Below are positions 36,809 to 48,504 of a stretch of 64,000 nucleotides of DNA, one piece after another. The notes below the pieces were generated by a model, which saw nothing but the letters and a program-made list of their open reading frames with translations, did not search any database and was not told the origin of the DNA. The position numbers and the translations under genes are program-made. The DNA is taken from NCBI GenBank assembly GCA_012976225.1, contig JAAVVG010000009.1:62001-126000 (forward strand), written 5' to 3'. This DNA is from Golubevia sp. BC0850 (Eukaryota; Basidiomycota; Exobasidiomycetes; Golubeviales; Golubeviaceae). The first letter of the stretch is position 1, and each line of letters starts with the position of its first letter.

Positions 36809-37339
36809 ATGACTGAGCGTGAGTCAAGATCTTTTAAACTACAGCGACGCTGGTGAATCCCAACTGAATGATTCATCCCCCTCTTCTTTCTTTCTCCGTC
36901 TACTCCTTCTTTCACTTTCAGCTTCAAACCGAGACGAGATTTTTCAACATAAAAAAAGAGTCGCTTCTCTAGAAGGCTCCATGAAAGAGGTTAAGAAGCT
37001 TTAAACGAGCTCTCGCTCTCTTCCAACTCCAACAAACCCCCAACCGAACCAACCTCCAAGGCTGTTCAGTATGCTTCGATTCTCATCCTTGCTCTGATAT
37101 TCTCACCAGGTTCACTCTCCTGTTACATCTTGCTCAGTAGTCATGCTCGAGATTTGGGTGGGCCTCGCTGGCATCCACTTTTCCGTCTAATGGTTGGGGC
37201 TGATACACCTTTTGGTAGGAATGTTTGGATAGGTTTGACTTTCATGTCGGGTTTCACTTTACTTTGGGGTTCTGTCTGTTTGATTCTGTGGCTTTTTGCT
37301 AAGGCTTTAAGCTTTCAATACAGAGTTCAAGTGATTTGA
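36809..37339 (+). CDS. small two-span membrane protein, tandem paralogue 1
   Basis: Exons 36809-36818, 36922-36989 and 37061-37339 give 118 residues. The first exon is only 10 nt (phase 1), exactly as in the paralogue downstream. The protein has a charged N-terminus, NRDEIFQHKKRVASLEGSM. Two hydrophobic spans follow, YASILILALIFSPGSLSCYI and IGLTFMSGFTLLWGSVCLIL, separated by a loop with RDLGGPRWHPLF. The second intron (36990-37060) uses GTTAAG and AACCTCCAAG; its interior is open in the frame of the downstream exon and resembles the paralogue's coding sequence. Another acceptor at 37069 would remove three residues. Without that intron the frame is broken, so the copy could also be a pseudogene. 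Family not recognised. Confidence 0.6.
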
Positions 37340-37610
37340 ATTCCGAGGGGGTGTTGGAGAGCCCAGAGTCGCACCCTTTCCTAAGTTGTATGAATTGTAA
37401 TAATACTCATATTTGCCTTCTCAGTGATAATGATTGACTACTACCCTGAAAGTACTCCCAATACAAAGTCTTATTCCAGGGGTCAGGTGACGGTGCGAGC
37501 GTCTCTTTTGATTAAAGGCAGTGTAAAGCTGTGAAGGATGCTGCCTAATCGAACCGTCTTTGTCTCTTCCTTCCAACCACACCCGTCTTCAAACCCGAAT
37601 CTTTTGGATC

Positions 37611-38102
37611 ATGTCTAAAAGTGAGTCACTTGAAAGCTCACACAAGAGAGAGAGCACTGTGAACTGACGACTTCGAACCCACTCTCCTGCAGCCGAAGAA
37701 ACTCTCTCAAAAATTCGAAAGCGCCTAGAAGAGGCTCTGGAGGAGGTCGAAAAGCTTCAACCTGAAATGACAAAGTCTCTTTCCAACGAGAATCAGAAAG
37801 GCGGAGATCCAGCTAAGAACGAGCCATCCAAAACAAAAGAGACCTCAGTCCTTCTTCGGACCATCTCGCTAGTTCTGCTCTCTCTACTCTTCCTTCCAGG
37901 TTTTATGACCCTCTGGGCTACATTCAGTGCGGGACCTCACGATGCTCGCTATCATCCAATCGCAGCTTGGATGCCAGGATTCGAGGGAGGTGGAATGGGC
38001 ATGACAACTTGGTTCTTTTTGGGATTCCTTTCCTTCATAGCAATTCTGTTTGGGTCCACAAGTGCAGTTCTGGCTTTAATAATGACAGCTTTTGACAATT
38101 AA
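37611..38102 (+). CDS. small two-span membrane protein, tandem paralogue 2
   Basis: Exons 37611-37620 and 37693-38102 join to 139 residues. The N-terminal part, KIRKRLEEALEEVEKLQPEM, is a clear amphipathic coiled coil. Then come a polar linker and two spans (ISLVLLSLLFLPGFMTLWAT and FFLGFLSFIAILFGSTSAVL), with a Gly-rich loop containing HDARYHPIAAWMPGF between them. It matches the upstream gene in its 10-nt first exon, linker, span order and loop (ARY-HP versus PRWHP), so the two arose by tandem duplication. No signal peptide. The family and function are unknown to me; a small membrane adaptor held by coiled-coil pairing is one possibility. Confidence 0.75.
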
Positions 38103-38548
38103 CAAGACTCACTGCTGACTTTATGTAGGCGAAGATGTGTGCAACTTTAAACTAAATCATACTTGACGCTGTCTGCCTGTGGCTCCCTCTTTGCAGACTC
38201 CCTTTTAAAACTCTTTGACTCTTACCTAGCTCATACGAGAACCGATCATAATTCATGCCCCCTTTTCGAAAATAAATGAAGCTTCAGAGCTTCAAAGCGC
38301 GTTTGGAAAACACGTCTCTCTTCGCGGAAGCTTTCTTCTCCCTTTCTTCTCGAACCACTCATCCCCACCTTCTTTGACATCTTCCTCTTAATTCGGAGAG
38401 AGTCAACATCATCAACACCTCAACCATACCAGGATCATCGGCCTCGTAAAGCAAGCGGCTCCCTTTTCATCATCTCATCATCATCTTTCCACGCGCCACT
38501 CTCTTACCCGCACTTTCAACCTTCCTCCCCCGCGTCTCGAATCCTCAG
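38103..38548. other. intergenic / 5' leader of the 1878-residue gene
   Basis: No coding frame that I can support. The right end, CT-rich, probably carries the transcription start and first non-coding exon of the gene at 38789. Confidence 0.45.
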
Positions 38549-38786
38549 GTGAGTTGACACGAACACAGATGGAATAGACAAGGGTATCGGACAGGTTCTC
38601 AAAATCGCAAGCTGCTTATCACGGGAGGTAGAGAAGCAAAGAGCTATCTCTCGAACGCGTTATGTCCTATCCTCATGTCATGAGGTGGCATACGTCCTCT
38701 CCCTTTGCTCAGTGAATGTAAAAACTAACATCTTTAATTTCTTGTACATTCCTCCCTCCATCCCGCTCTCCCTTCTCGTCTCTCAG
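38549..38786 (+). other. probable intron in the 5' untranslated leader
   Basis: A strong donor, CTCAG followed by GTGAGT at 38549, and a strong acceptor, CGTCTCTCAG ending at 38786, flank 238 nt just two bases before the ATG at 38789. Leader introns of this kind are common in basidiomycetes and often raise expression. Needs transcript data. Confidence 0.55.
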
Positions 38787-38788
38787 AC

Positions 38789-41700
38789 ATGAGTGGCGTT
38801 GTTCAACGCACCCCCACCAAATCTTCCTTCTCTAGAAATGGCAATGAAGAGAATCAAGCTCATCCTCCAACTCCATCTTCAGCTACTTCAAAGTTGACTT
38901 CTCCACCAACCTCCTCATCTTCTTCGTTCAAGAGGCAACGTCTCGCCACCTCGGACCTGAGTGAACTCTCTGATGAAGATTCACCTCCCAAGCCAACGCG
39001 CAACAAAGGTCCTCAAACCACTTCATCCTCAACCTTCTCAAACGTCTCCAAATTCTCTAGACTTCGGATGGATAGTGCCAGGAGCAATCCAACTCAATTC
39101 GGTTCCGATGGTATCATGATGGCGGTGGATGAACAGGACGACGGAGAGGTGGGAGGTCAGCATCGAGGAGGGGGAGGGTTTGGAGATCAGCAAGATCCAG
39201 CAAGAAGAGGGAAAGGGAAAGAGAGAGAAGTTGGGACATTAAACTCTTTTCTAAATGTCAATGGACCGATCTTGAGAGGAAGGTCGTTGACTCCGAATAG
39301 AGTGGAAGGAGGAGGAGGGTTCACCAACTCCTCAGATGAGGAGGAGGATGCTGCCAATGCTTCCATTTCCTTCCCTCTTTTCTCAGACACCCCCAGAAGA
39401 GGGATCAGAGATAGAAGAGCGCCTTCCAGGATCTCTCCCTCCCAATCTTCTAAACCTAACACCTCAATCAAACTCAAGACCGGTCTCCCATCCTCAACTC
39501 GCACCAGAGGCGCAGCGGATCAGACTTCCTTCAGTGATCAAACCAACTCAAACTTCAACACACTTCCCAAGAAATCCTCATCTTCAAATCCTACGTTCCG
39601 ACCCATCTCCAACAAGCCTCTCAGACCGGATCTGGTTCCTGTGGTCGAGATCCCTCCCTGGAGACTTAGAAAGAGGTTCGAAAGAGTCAAGTCCTCACAA
39701 GAACGAGACGACGCAGTTGGTGGAATTGAGAGCTCTTCTGGACATTCAGGAGAAACCAGCGAGAAGGACGAGTGGGCTAAGGCAAGACAACGGAAAGGAA
39801 AGGGGAAAGGAAAGGGGAAAGGAAAGGTCTCCTCTTCAAAGCCAAAGCCAGACTACGTTCCTCTTCCACCACCCAAGCCGCTGGAGGAAATGTCACTCAG
39901 AGAAAAGTACACATTCGAAGCTCAAGCAGAACGTCACAAGCAGGATTTCGATGCAGAGCACAGGGGCTCTGATTCCGATTCTTTCTCCGACCCAAGCAGC
40001 GATGACTTCGAGAACGACAATCTTCTACCCGCTCTCAGCTTTGACGTTCTAGCTTCCATCAAGAAAAAGAAGTTCTCATCTCCAAAGAAGTCAAGCCGCA
40101 AATCATCCTTCCTCAACGGCTCCCAGTCTTCGTCAGGAGACGAAGAATCTTCTCGGATAGCAGGAAGATCCTCTCCTACCTCTGATGACGCCGACAAGGT
40201 CTTGGGAGGTCACTTCAACAGTTGGGGAGCAACAGATTCCACCAGTAGGATCAGGAAGAAACGAGACCTCTTCGATCCAAGTACCGTCTCCAAGACCTCA
40301 ATCAGTGCCCCGAAGAAAGCTATTCGTACCGCTGCCAACTCGGTCCAAAAGAAAACTTCTCAAATCGCCAAGCTTCTAAAAGAGAAGAAAATGATGGAAG
40401 CAAAGGGTCTCGGAGGAGGAATCGCTGATTGGGATCGAATCAGCAAGGAAATCGAAGGACTCGAAGAAGACGTCAGGCTACCAGATCAAGTTGGAAGCGA
40501 TGCGACAGAATCAGAAAACGGAGAACTCAGGGAAGAAGAAAGGGAGGCAATCGTCGGAAATGCAGAAGAGCTGAATCTGTGGGGAAATCTCGATCCAAAT
40601 CGAACAATTCTAACTCTCGCTACCCCTCGACTTGGAGATGGAGACGAATGGGGCTCAGATTCAGAGTCTGATGACAACGATCCGAAATCTGAAGTTCAAG
40701 CTCATCAAGGTTTCAGCAAGAGCGCAACTCCTGCTCTCCTCAAGCTTCACGAGTCTTCTCCTGTCTCTCCTCCTTCTTCCTCACCCGGCAGCGAAGAGCC
40801 GGATAGGATGGATCTGGATGTAGAGAGCGGAGCCGATACCAGTTGGACCGACATCAGTCCTTCTGGAAGAAATCAGCAGCTGAAAGCCAACTCCTCGAGT
40901 CGTCTTCCAATCACTACGGATTCGAACAAGGAGGGAGGAAAGGATCTCTCTCCAGATCGTCGTCTCTCAATTCTCTCCAAATTCCTGGACTCCGAAGCTG
41001 AGTCTCCCACCACCAAAAAGGCTGGAAAGTCTTCTCGCAAAGCTTCGAAACAAGTCGACGATGTTGGTGGCGAAGGAGCAGCAGCAAATTCCAAGAACGA
41101 GAAACAGTTGATGATGGGCATGCTAGCCAAAGGCAAAGAAGATGCTCTCGAATCAAATCAAGACGAAGTTAAGGTTGGAAGTCACTTCTGGGGACGGAAG
41201 AAGACTGAGTACTGGCCATCTCTGGATCTAGAGCTGACTTCTTCGGACGCCGAGGTCTCTAAGCATCAGAAAGCTTTCAAGATCTTGAAGGAAACGCTGG
41301 ATCTCAAGAATGAAGCCAAGCTCGCTGCTCTTCTTGAAGGCGGTATTTTGGAACCAATCCTCAATTCCCTCGATCTCGTCTCTGGAGAAGCCGCTTCCAC
41401 AGCTCAGAATTTGTGCAGGATCTTAACTCTCCTTTCAGATCTCTCAATCCACTCCTGCTCGCAGACTCTATCTCTGCACGCCTCAAAGGTCCTCAAGTCT
41501 TCAATCATTCCAAGACTTGCATCATCGCCCCCAACTTCAGCTGTGGTGAATCAGCTGCGGTCGAGCTTCAGGCTAGACAGAGTCATTGCAGATGCGCTGG
41601 TACGCCTCGGAGCTAGGAAAAGGGCTGTCGCTTCTTGCTTGACAGGAGACGCGCCTCCTGAAGACCTCAACTCGCAGGTGAAGGAAATCAGGAAGCTTCT

Positions 41701-44598
41701 TCCACAGGTCGAGAGCCTGGACGACGACGTTCGAGGGAGGTCAAAGTTCTCTCCCGTTTTCAGAGGATTGAGCGAGAGAAAGAGAAAGCTGAGAAACTTG
41801 CTAGAGGTTGTGGGAATTTTCGTAAAGTGAGTTCAGACCCAATCGAGCTTTGAGCTTCCGCAATCGATGAGACCGACCATTTGTTTCTTTGGTTTTCGTT
41901 CCTTTCCCAGTGGATTCCCCTCTCTGTTGGCCTCTTCTCACAACCTGTTCATGCTAGTGGTCCAAGTTTCCACCTCAATCCGGGACACAAATCAAGCCAG
42001 CTCTGTTCCTCACTCCCTACCGGTTCACACGTCCAACTCTCATTTCGATCTCCTCAACCTCCTCGAAAGAGTCCTCTCTGGACTATTAAGTTCTGAACCG
42101 GAGAGTCGAGATGCGGTTCTCTGCGGCAGACTTCTTAGAATGCTGGAGGAAGGAGGTAACGACGGCAAAGGTTTGAAACTTTCAGCTAAACTCTCGTTGC
42201 TGACTTCTTTGCCTAGCTCTGATAAGAGAGCGAGAGCTATCAATCGATGGATTGCTTGGAGGAGTCTCTTGGGTTCGGTGAACTCGGAGAAAGGAGGGAA
42301 GCAAGTGGGGATGGACATAGATGGAGAAGAATCCCAGAAAGAGAATCTCGATCTTCACGAGGTGAGTAATCAATCGCTTGCCCAACCTTTTGCCAAAGAA
42401 AGCTTTTTCGACTGACACTACTCTCTTGCTTTTGATCACATCTTCTCCAGCTATCGTCTTATTCTTCCCTCGTACCCTCACTTACCTCATTACCGGAGCT
42501 CATTCAGAACGCGAAAGGACCGTTCGCCATTCGACCAAAGACAGACTACCAAGAACTGCTCAGCGCAGCTGTCTTGATTCGGATCATCTTCTCTGATTTG
42601 GCTCTTCAAATCTGTGATCCTAGCGTTCTCGATTCTGTTGGAGCCAAGGATCTTTCGATCCAATCGAATAGCATTCAAGATCGAGTGACCAACGCCAAAC
42701 GTGTCAAGCCTTCAAGACTCGGAGCGGTTCCAAGCGGGTTCTTCATCTGTCTCCAGCCATTCCTTCCACCTGTCACTATTCAATCGACAACATCTTCAAA
42801 CGCTAGAGTGGCTTCGGTTCGAAAGGTGGAACAATGTTTAAGTCTAGTCTACGGAAAGATTCACGATGGAAAGGGAGCTCATCTGAATAGAACTATGGCT
42901 AAGGACACTATGAAGAGAGTTCAGCTGAGCATTAAGTATCAGCTGGATAGTATCACTGTCAATAAAAGGCAAGGTCAAGTGGAAGGAGAGGCAGGGAACA
43001 CTTCAATCGACGACTTCTTCTCAAAGAAGGAGTCTGAAGATGCACCAGCTGATCCGAATCTACAAGGTGATCAGATACAAGGAGTCGGGCAGCAGGAGAA
43101 GAATCAAGACAACTCATCAAGCTCGGGGCAGGACCCAAGTCAAATGGCTTCTTCGTCGACGATGTTCTCGAGGGAGAGCACCGCTGCCTCTCCGACTGGA
43201 ACAACCGCTAGACCTCGTCCTCGTCCTCGTCCTAAGCCGAAAGCTGCCGCCTCTACAATCTTAACTCCCAAGCAGCCTTCTTCCGATGCCTCTTCACAGC
43301 CTCCTACGGAAGCTCAAGTTCAAGCTGCCGATCAGCAGCCCAGTGCTCCACCTCCTGCTCCTGCCACTCGAACAAGTCCAAGGAAAGCTCAGGCAGCGTC
43401 TCGCATCATGTCGATAATCTCTTCTCATCCGACCAAAGCATCTCTGCTAGGATTCTCGTCCTTCGCGTCTGGGTCAAGCGCTACTCCTGCCCGCTCCTCT
43501 TCCAACAGAGCAGGAAGTGCAGAGACTCCCATCGATCTTTCGGAAAGCCCTCCGCTTCCAGTGGCGGCTCCAGAGAGACCCACAGCTCAAACTTCGGAGA
43601 CTCCTAGCAGAGCTTTCAAAGGTAGAGGACTCTCGTCAGCTCCAATCGATCTCTCTTCTCCCGGACCCGATGGGAAGGTCGACTCCTCTGAGGGAGATAG
43701 CAGCGTCATCTTCGTCTCCATGTCGAGCCCGAGGAAAGAGTTTCGCGCTCCTGTCGCCAACTGTCAGGCAAGGACTGCTGGCCACGCTTCTTCGTCAACG
43801 ACGATGGACGTAGACTCTGGAACGTCGAAAGCCAAGCCACCTCCATCGTCGATCCTAGCCAGTCGCAAGAAAGCGATCGATCCCGTGGTCTTCTACAACT
43901 CACCCAAGAAAATAAATCCTCCAGTTGCCTCTGGGCCTCAGCGAAGCTCTCAACCTCAAACAGGCAGAGCTACCTCTACCAACCCTCTCAATTCTTCTCC
44001 CTTCAAGACTGCAAATTCTCCAGTCGTTTCTTCCTCTCGCCAAGTCTCCGAGACTCTGGGACGGAGTCTCACTCCTCCTGCTCGAAAGAAGAACCCTTTC
44101 AGATCAAACTCAATCAAAAATGAGGGTTCAGATCAGGATCGAGATCAAGACCAAGATCAACCTTTGAGCTCTCCTACTCCCGCAGTCCGCTCTAGTGGCG
44201 CCGCTTCCTTCAGCTCGATGAAATCCGGTCCAGTAGGGGCGGCAGCAGCTCGAACTTCCTCCAACAATGGAACGCAGCTGAGTCGACCAAGTAGCTCACA
44301 GTCGAGCAATCGATCCAGCTCTTACCAGTCACCTGCCAAATCTGCCGCCGAAGGCCCCAGCTCTTCTCCGCCCTCTGGATCTTTGACAAGATTGTCTCAA
44401 GGATCTACCAGTTCTCAGAAGGGAGGAGCAGGAGGAGGTCAAGCTCCAAAGCAGCCAGCTACTCCTTCTTCAAGTCAACAGAGGGCGAACTCTGGGACTC
44501 CAGGAAGTGGCTCTCCGGCAGGAGTAACCAAGAAAAAAGGGAAGGACACGCTGGCGAAAGGTCAGAACTCTTTGACGAACTACTTTGGAAAGATGTGA
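38789..44598 (+). CDS. 1878-residue disordered protein with SIM-like and PCNA-binding (PIP-like) motifs
   Basis: Exons 38789-41826, 41911-42361 and 42451-44598 join in phase. The N-terminal about 800 residues are Ser/Pro/Lys-rich and acidic, with many SP/TP sites. A compact part follows, from SHFWGRKKTEYWPSLDLEL (about 41180) to about 42960. It looks all-helical and repeat-like, with LLEGGILEPILNSLDLVSGE, LRRMLEEGG-type helices and LSAAVLIRIIFSDLALQICD. The C-terminal third is disordered and has three hydrophobic, acid-flanked cores like SUMO-interacting motifs (TPIDLSESP, APIDLSSPG, SSVIFVSMSS). It ends with Q-N-S-L-T-N-Y-F-G-K-M, which fits the PCNA-interacting consensus at residues 1868-1875. 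A second, weaker version, NTSIDDFF, is at residues 1346-1353. A nuclear, replication- or repair-linked role is inferred; I do not recognise the family. Confidence 0.8.
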
Positions 44599-44897
44599 GG
44601 TGGAGGGGGAAGAGGAGAAGGGAGGGGGATACTCGGTTTCGCATTCATTGTTTCGGCTTCTTTCAATTTCGAGTTCGCTCCTTGTTATACTATCATTTTC
44701 ATTTCGCTGCCAACTGATTCTTTTGCTTCTTTTCATCTGGTCTTGTGGCAATTCTGACTTGGGATCTTGAGAGGACTTTTGCTTTCGCCGTTTGTTCCCC
44801 GCAGTCCTCTTGTCCTCAATCTCTTTTTCCTTCCTTCTCTGCACCTCTTTCCTCTTCCTTCCAACTCATCCCTTTTCCCAAGGTCTCCAAACCCATC
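44599..44897. other. intergenic
   Basis: About 300 bp between same-strand genes, T/C-rich toward the acetoacetyl-CoA synthetase start as in many fungal promoters. No other feature seen. Confidence 0.4.
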
Positions 44898-47586
44898 ATG
44901 GCGCAACATGAACTGGTCTGGTCACCAACTTCGCCAGAGACAAGCTCAATGTTTCAATTCTTGAATTTCGTCGAAAAGAAACATTTCGTCACTCTCAACA
45001 ATTACAAGTCACTCTGGGAATGGAGTGTGGAAAGGAGTAACCTCGGGAAGTTTTGGGATTGTGTTTGGGACTTCACTGGGACTGTTGGCGAGAAAGGAGA
45101 GGCAGAGGTGAGTGATAAGAGATGAGATGGATAGAGGAAGTTGGAAAGATGAGAGAGTAGAGAAGGTTGCTACAAAGAAAGGAGGCAGAAACAGCAAGAT
45201 AGTGCAGAATTTCAAAGACAGTTCAATCTCCCAGCATCTTTTTGAAGGGTGGGAGAGCTCCAAGCTCACCTAACACCTCCATCTCTTTCCTGTCCTCTCG
45301 CAGCCAATCGCAGCAGACGCTCCCATCTACCCTCCTCCTCTTTGGTTCCCTGAAGCAAAACTGAACTTTGCAGAGAATCTCTTACGTCACAGAGCCTCTA
45401 CTCAGACTGCCTTGATCGAGACGTTGGAGACAGTGCCAGGTGCAGATCCTTCCCAAGACAGCTATTCAACTTCTAGAATCAGCTACCAAGAGCTCTACAC
45501 CCAGGTTTCCTGGGCGGTTCATGCCCTTAAAGCCACAGGGGTCGTGGCAAATGACATCGTAGCCAGCTATTCTTCAAATGGAATTGGAAACTTCGTAGCA
45601 TTCTTAGCCGCCTCCGCCTTGGGAGCCATCTGGGTGTCTGCTGCGAGTGACTTTGCTCCTTCAGGCACTCTGGAAAGGCTCAGAATCGTTAGACCTAAAG
45701 TCCTATTCGGAGTCAACGCTGTGAGGTACAATGCAAAAGTACACGATCACACCAGCAAGATGAGAGAAGTGATCAAAGGGCTGAAGGAAGACGAGAGCAA
45801 TGGTCTTTTGGAAGGAAAACAGAAATTGGAAACAGTTGTCTTAATCGACTTCGTCAAGGGTATCAAGAAGGAGAATCATGAAGAGCAGAAGGATTGGATT
45901 AATTGGGAAGATTTCTTGCAGACTGGCAGAGGGATTGGAGAAAAGAAGGGAGACAAGGTGGGCGATGAGAAGATTGAATTTGAGAGATTGGGATTCAACC
46001 ATCCTCTTTGGATCCTGTTCTCCAGCGGAACTACTGGTGAGTGCTTCACCGATAGCTGTGAATTATTTCGAATAAACAATGCCGCAGCTGTGAGTGATGC
46101 TTTTCGGCTGACGGTCTGCCTCCATCTCCTCACTCTTAGGAACGCCTAAGGCTATCACTCATCGCTCTGGAGGAATGCTTCTTCAGCTATCTAAGGAGCA
46201 CATCATTCATGGCGGCATGACCTCTTCAGACGTCTTCTTCCAGTATACAAGCACCGGCTGGATGATGATGAGTGAGTATGCTTCTTCCCAATTTCAAGTG
46301 TTTGCCTTGGTCACTTGCTGATCGCTTCTCACTTCTTGCCTCCACTTTTTCTCAGACTTCCTTCAAGCTGGATTGGTAGCTGGAGCAACTCTACTTCTCT
46401 ATGATGGTTCTCCTCTACGACCGCCTCAAGTTCTCTGGGATTTAGCAGCAAGAGAGCACGTCACCACTTTCGGAACCTCAGCCGCGTATCTCGCTGCCTT
46501 GGAGAAGTCAGGTTACAAGCCTATCGATCATCATCGAGACTTGAAGGTTCGACAAGTGCTCTCAACGGGATCTCCTCTACGAGCCGAACTCTATCCTTTC
46601 ATCTTACAAGCCATCGGAAAGGACGTTCTTATCGGATCGATCACTGGAGGAACTGACATCTGCTCGTTGTTCGCTGGACACAATGTCGCACTACCAGTCT
46701 ATGCTGGAGAAATCCAATGTCGGAATCTGGGAATGGACGTCGATGCTTTCGACGAGAGCGGAAAGAGTGTAGGAGTAGGAGGAGTCGGAGAACTGGTGTG
46801 CAAATCTCCCTTCCCTTGCCAACCACTTTCTTTCTGGGGTCAAGACCAGCAGAGATACAAGGACGCCTACTATACTCAGATGCCTGGAGTTTGGTATCAC
46901 GGAGATCATGTCATGCTGACTTCAAGTGGGGGAATCGTGATGCTTGGAAGATCGTGAGTAGAAGGAGGAGAAAGGGGACATCTAGTAAAATGCAAGCACA
47001 ACGAAGTCGATTTTGTCTGAACTCGCATTCTTCTTCTCCAAAATACATCTCTTCCGTCAGAGACGGTGTCATCAATGCCGGAGGAATCAGGTTCGGCTCG
47101 GCTGAGATCTACTCTTGCTTTGAATCCGCTGCTGTTTCCGACAATTCACTTCTCTCGAAGATCGACGACTCACTGGTGGTATCTTTGAAGACTCCACAAG
47201 GGGATGACGAAGTTGCTGTCATTTTCTTGGTGGTTCAAGATGGAGATGTCGACTGGAGCGAGTTGGTGAAACTTGTCGCAAAGACGATCCGAGATAAAAG
47301 AAGCGCTCGACACGTCCCTAGATTTGCTAAAAAGGTGAAAGAGATCCCTAAGACGCTGAATGGAAAGAAGGTGGAAGTGCCAGTAAAGAAGAGTGAGTCT
47401 TCTTTCTGTTCGAGGCGTTGATTCGGTCTCGACAGGCTGACGTTTTATTCTCTCCTCCTTATAGTCATCAATGGAGCATCTGTTTCTTCTATCAATCGAG
47501 CTACTCTACAGAACCCAGATTCTCTGGGCGAATATGTCACTCTAGGAGAGGAGCTCAGAAAAGAACTGGCCTCTTCAGAAAAGTGA
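44898..47586 (+). CDS. acetoacetyl-CoA synthetase
   Basis: Exons 44898-45107, 45304-46036, 46140-46271, 46356-46953, 47061-47392 and 47465-47586 give 708 residues, close to the usual 650-700. The cytosolic enzyme activates acetoacetate with ATP and CoA, feeding it into sterol or fatty-acid synthesis. It belongs to the ANL adenylating family: the N-terminal WSVERSNLGKFWDCVWDF and LNFAENLL, the P-loop LFSSGTTGTPKAITHRSGG, YTSTGWMMMNFLQAGLVAGA, SITGGTDICSLFAG, WYHGDHVM, DGVINAGGIRFGSAEIY, and PKTLNGKKVEVPVKK with the catalytic lysine near the end. The tail GEYVTLGEELRKEL is also family-typical. An inserted Lys/Glu-rich loop lies before the P-loop. Confident call. Confidence 0.95.
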
Positions 47587-48504
47587 TTAGCTCTTCTCTT
47601 CCTTGTATCTCTATCTTCTTCCCGAACTCTGTGAAACCTCAATCCCAAGTCTTAAAACTCTGGTGTGTTTTTCTGTAGCGATCGGATTGGACAGGGCTTG
47701 GCACAACTGACGGACTTGTGATCTGAAGCCGATCATCGTTGACAGACTGTCAGCCTTCAAGAAGGTGAAAACTGGAACTGTTGTAAGCAGAAATTCAGGA
47801 TTCAGTACCTGGAATAGCGGGGAAATAGAGCGTTAGAAAGGACAAAATCGGGAATAGCAAATAAAGGGGAAGGGGCATGAAGTCGAGAAAGAGCGGAGAC
47901 AAGACAAGGACAAAAAGAAAGGCAGGGGAACGACAAGGAAAATATATCCAACAGGAGCAAAAGAGGATTACTTCTTCATATAATTTATCAGACCCGCGAT
48001 CCTTCCTACCGTCCTTCCATCCAACGACTCGTCCAGAATATCTCAGGCAACGAATCTGGTGGGGAAGAAAGAAACTAAGACCGTTTTCCTCCATTCATTT
48101 CCTCCATCAGAAGAAACATCTTCTCTTCCATCCTGTTTCTTCCCGGTCTTTTTTTTTTTCGTCTGAGTGTTCTGATTTTCTTTTGTGATGAATTGTTCTC
48201 ATCACACGATTTTTTAAGTTTGGTTCTAATGATTTAAACTTATGAACACGTTTCAGTCTGAACGGCAATAATCAGGGAAGACTTCTTCTGACAGAAATGT
48301 GAGACTTTGAGGCTTACGATTCGAAAAGAATAGTTGGGATCCTTTCTTTGATAATAAAGCATAATTACTTGATCCGAAACTCGTTCTGTTTGTTCTTCAT
48401 CTAATTTTTTTTTTCTTTTTCTTTTTTCTCTTGAGTTTGATAATAAAGTCTTCATCCATTTCCTCCGAAACAAGCCGTTCTTCCTTCCACTTTAAACAAT
48501 CCGA
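47587..48504. other. gene-free stretch between convergent genes
   Basis: Holds the 3' regions of acetoacetyl-CoA synthetase and of the NRP1-like gene. T-rich runs (48140-48180 and 48400-48430) and short AT-rich tracts; no coding frame I can support. Confidence 0.5.

Noticed and set aside
37130-37339. Treating the first tandem membrane-protein copy as a simple pseudogene
   Set aside because: An in-phase intron at 36990-37060 restores a full protein, so I list it as a gene and discuss the alternative as a finding.
39187-39504. Minus-strand 105-codon frame
   Set aside because: Lies wholly inside the well-supported 1878-residue gene on the other strand.
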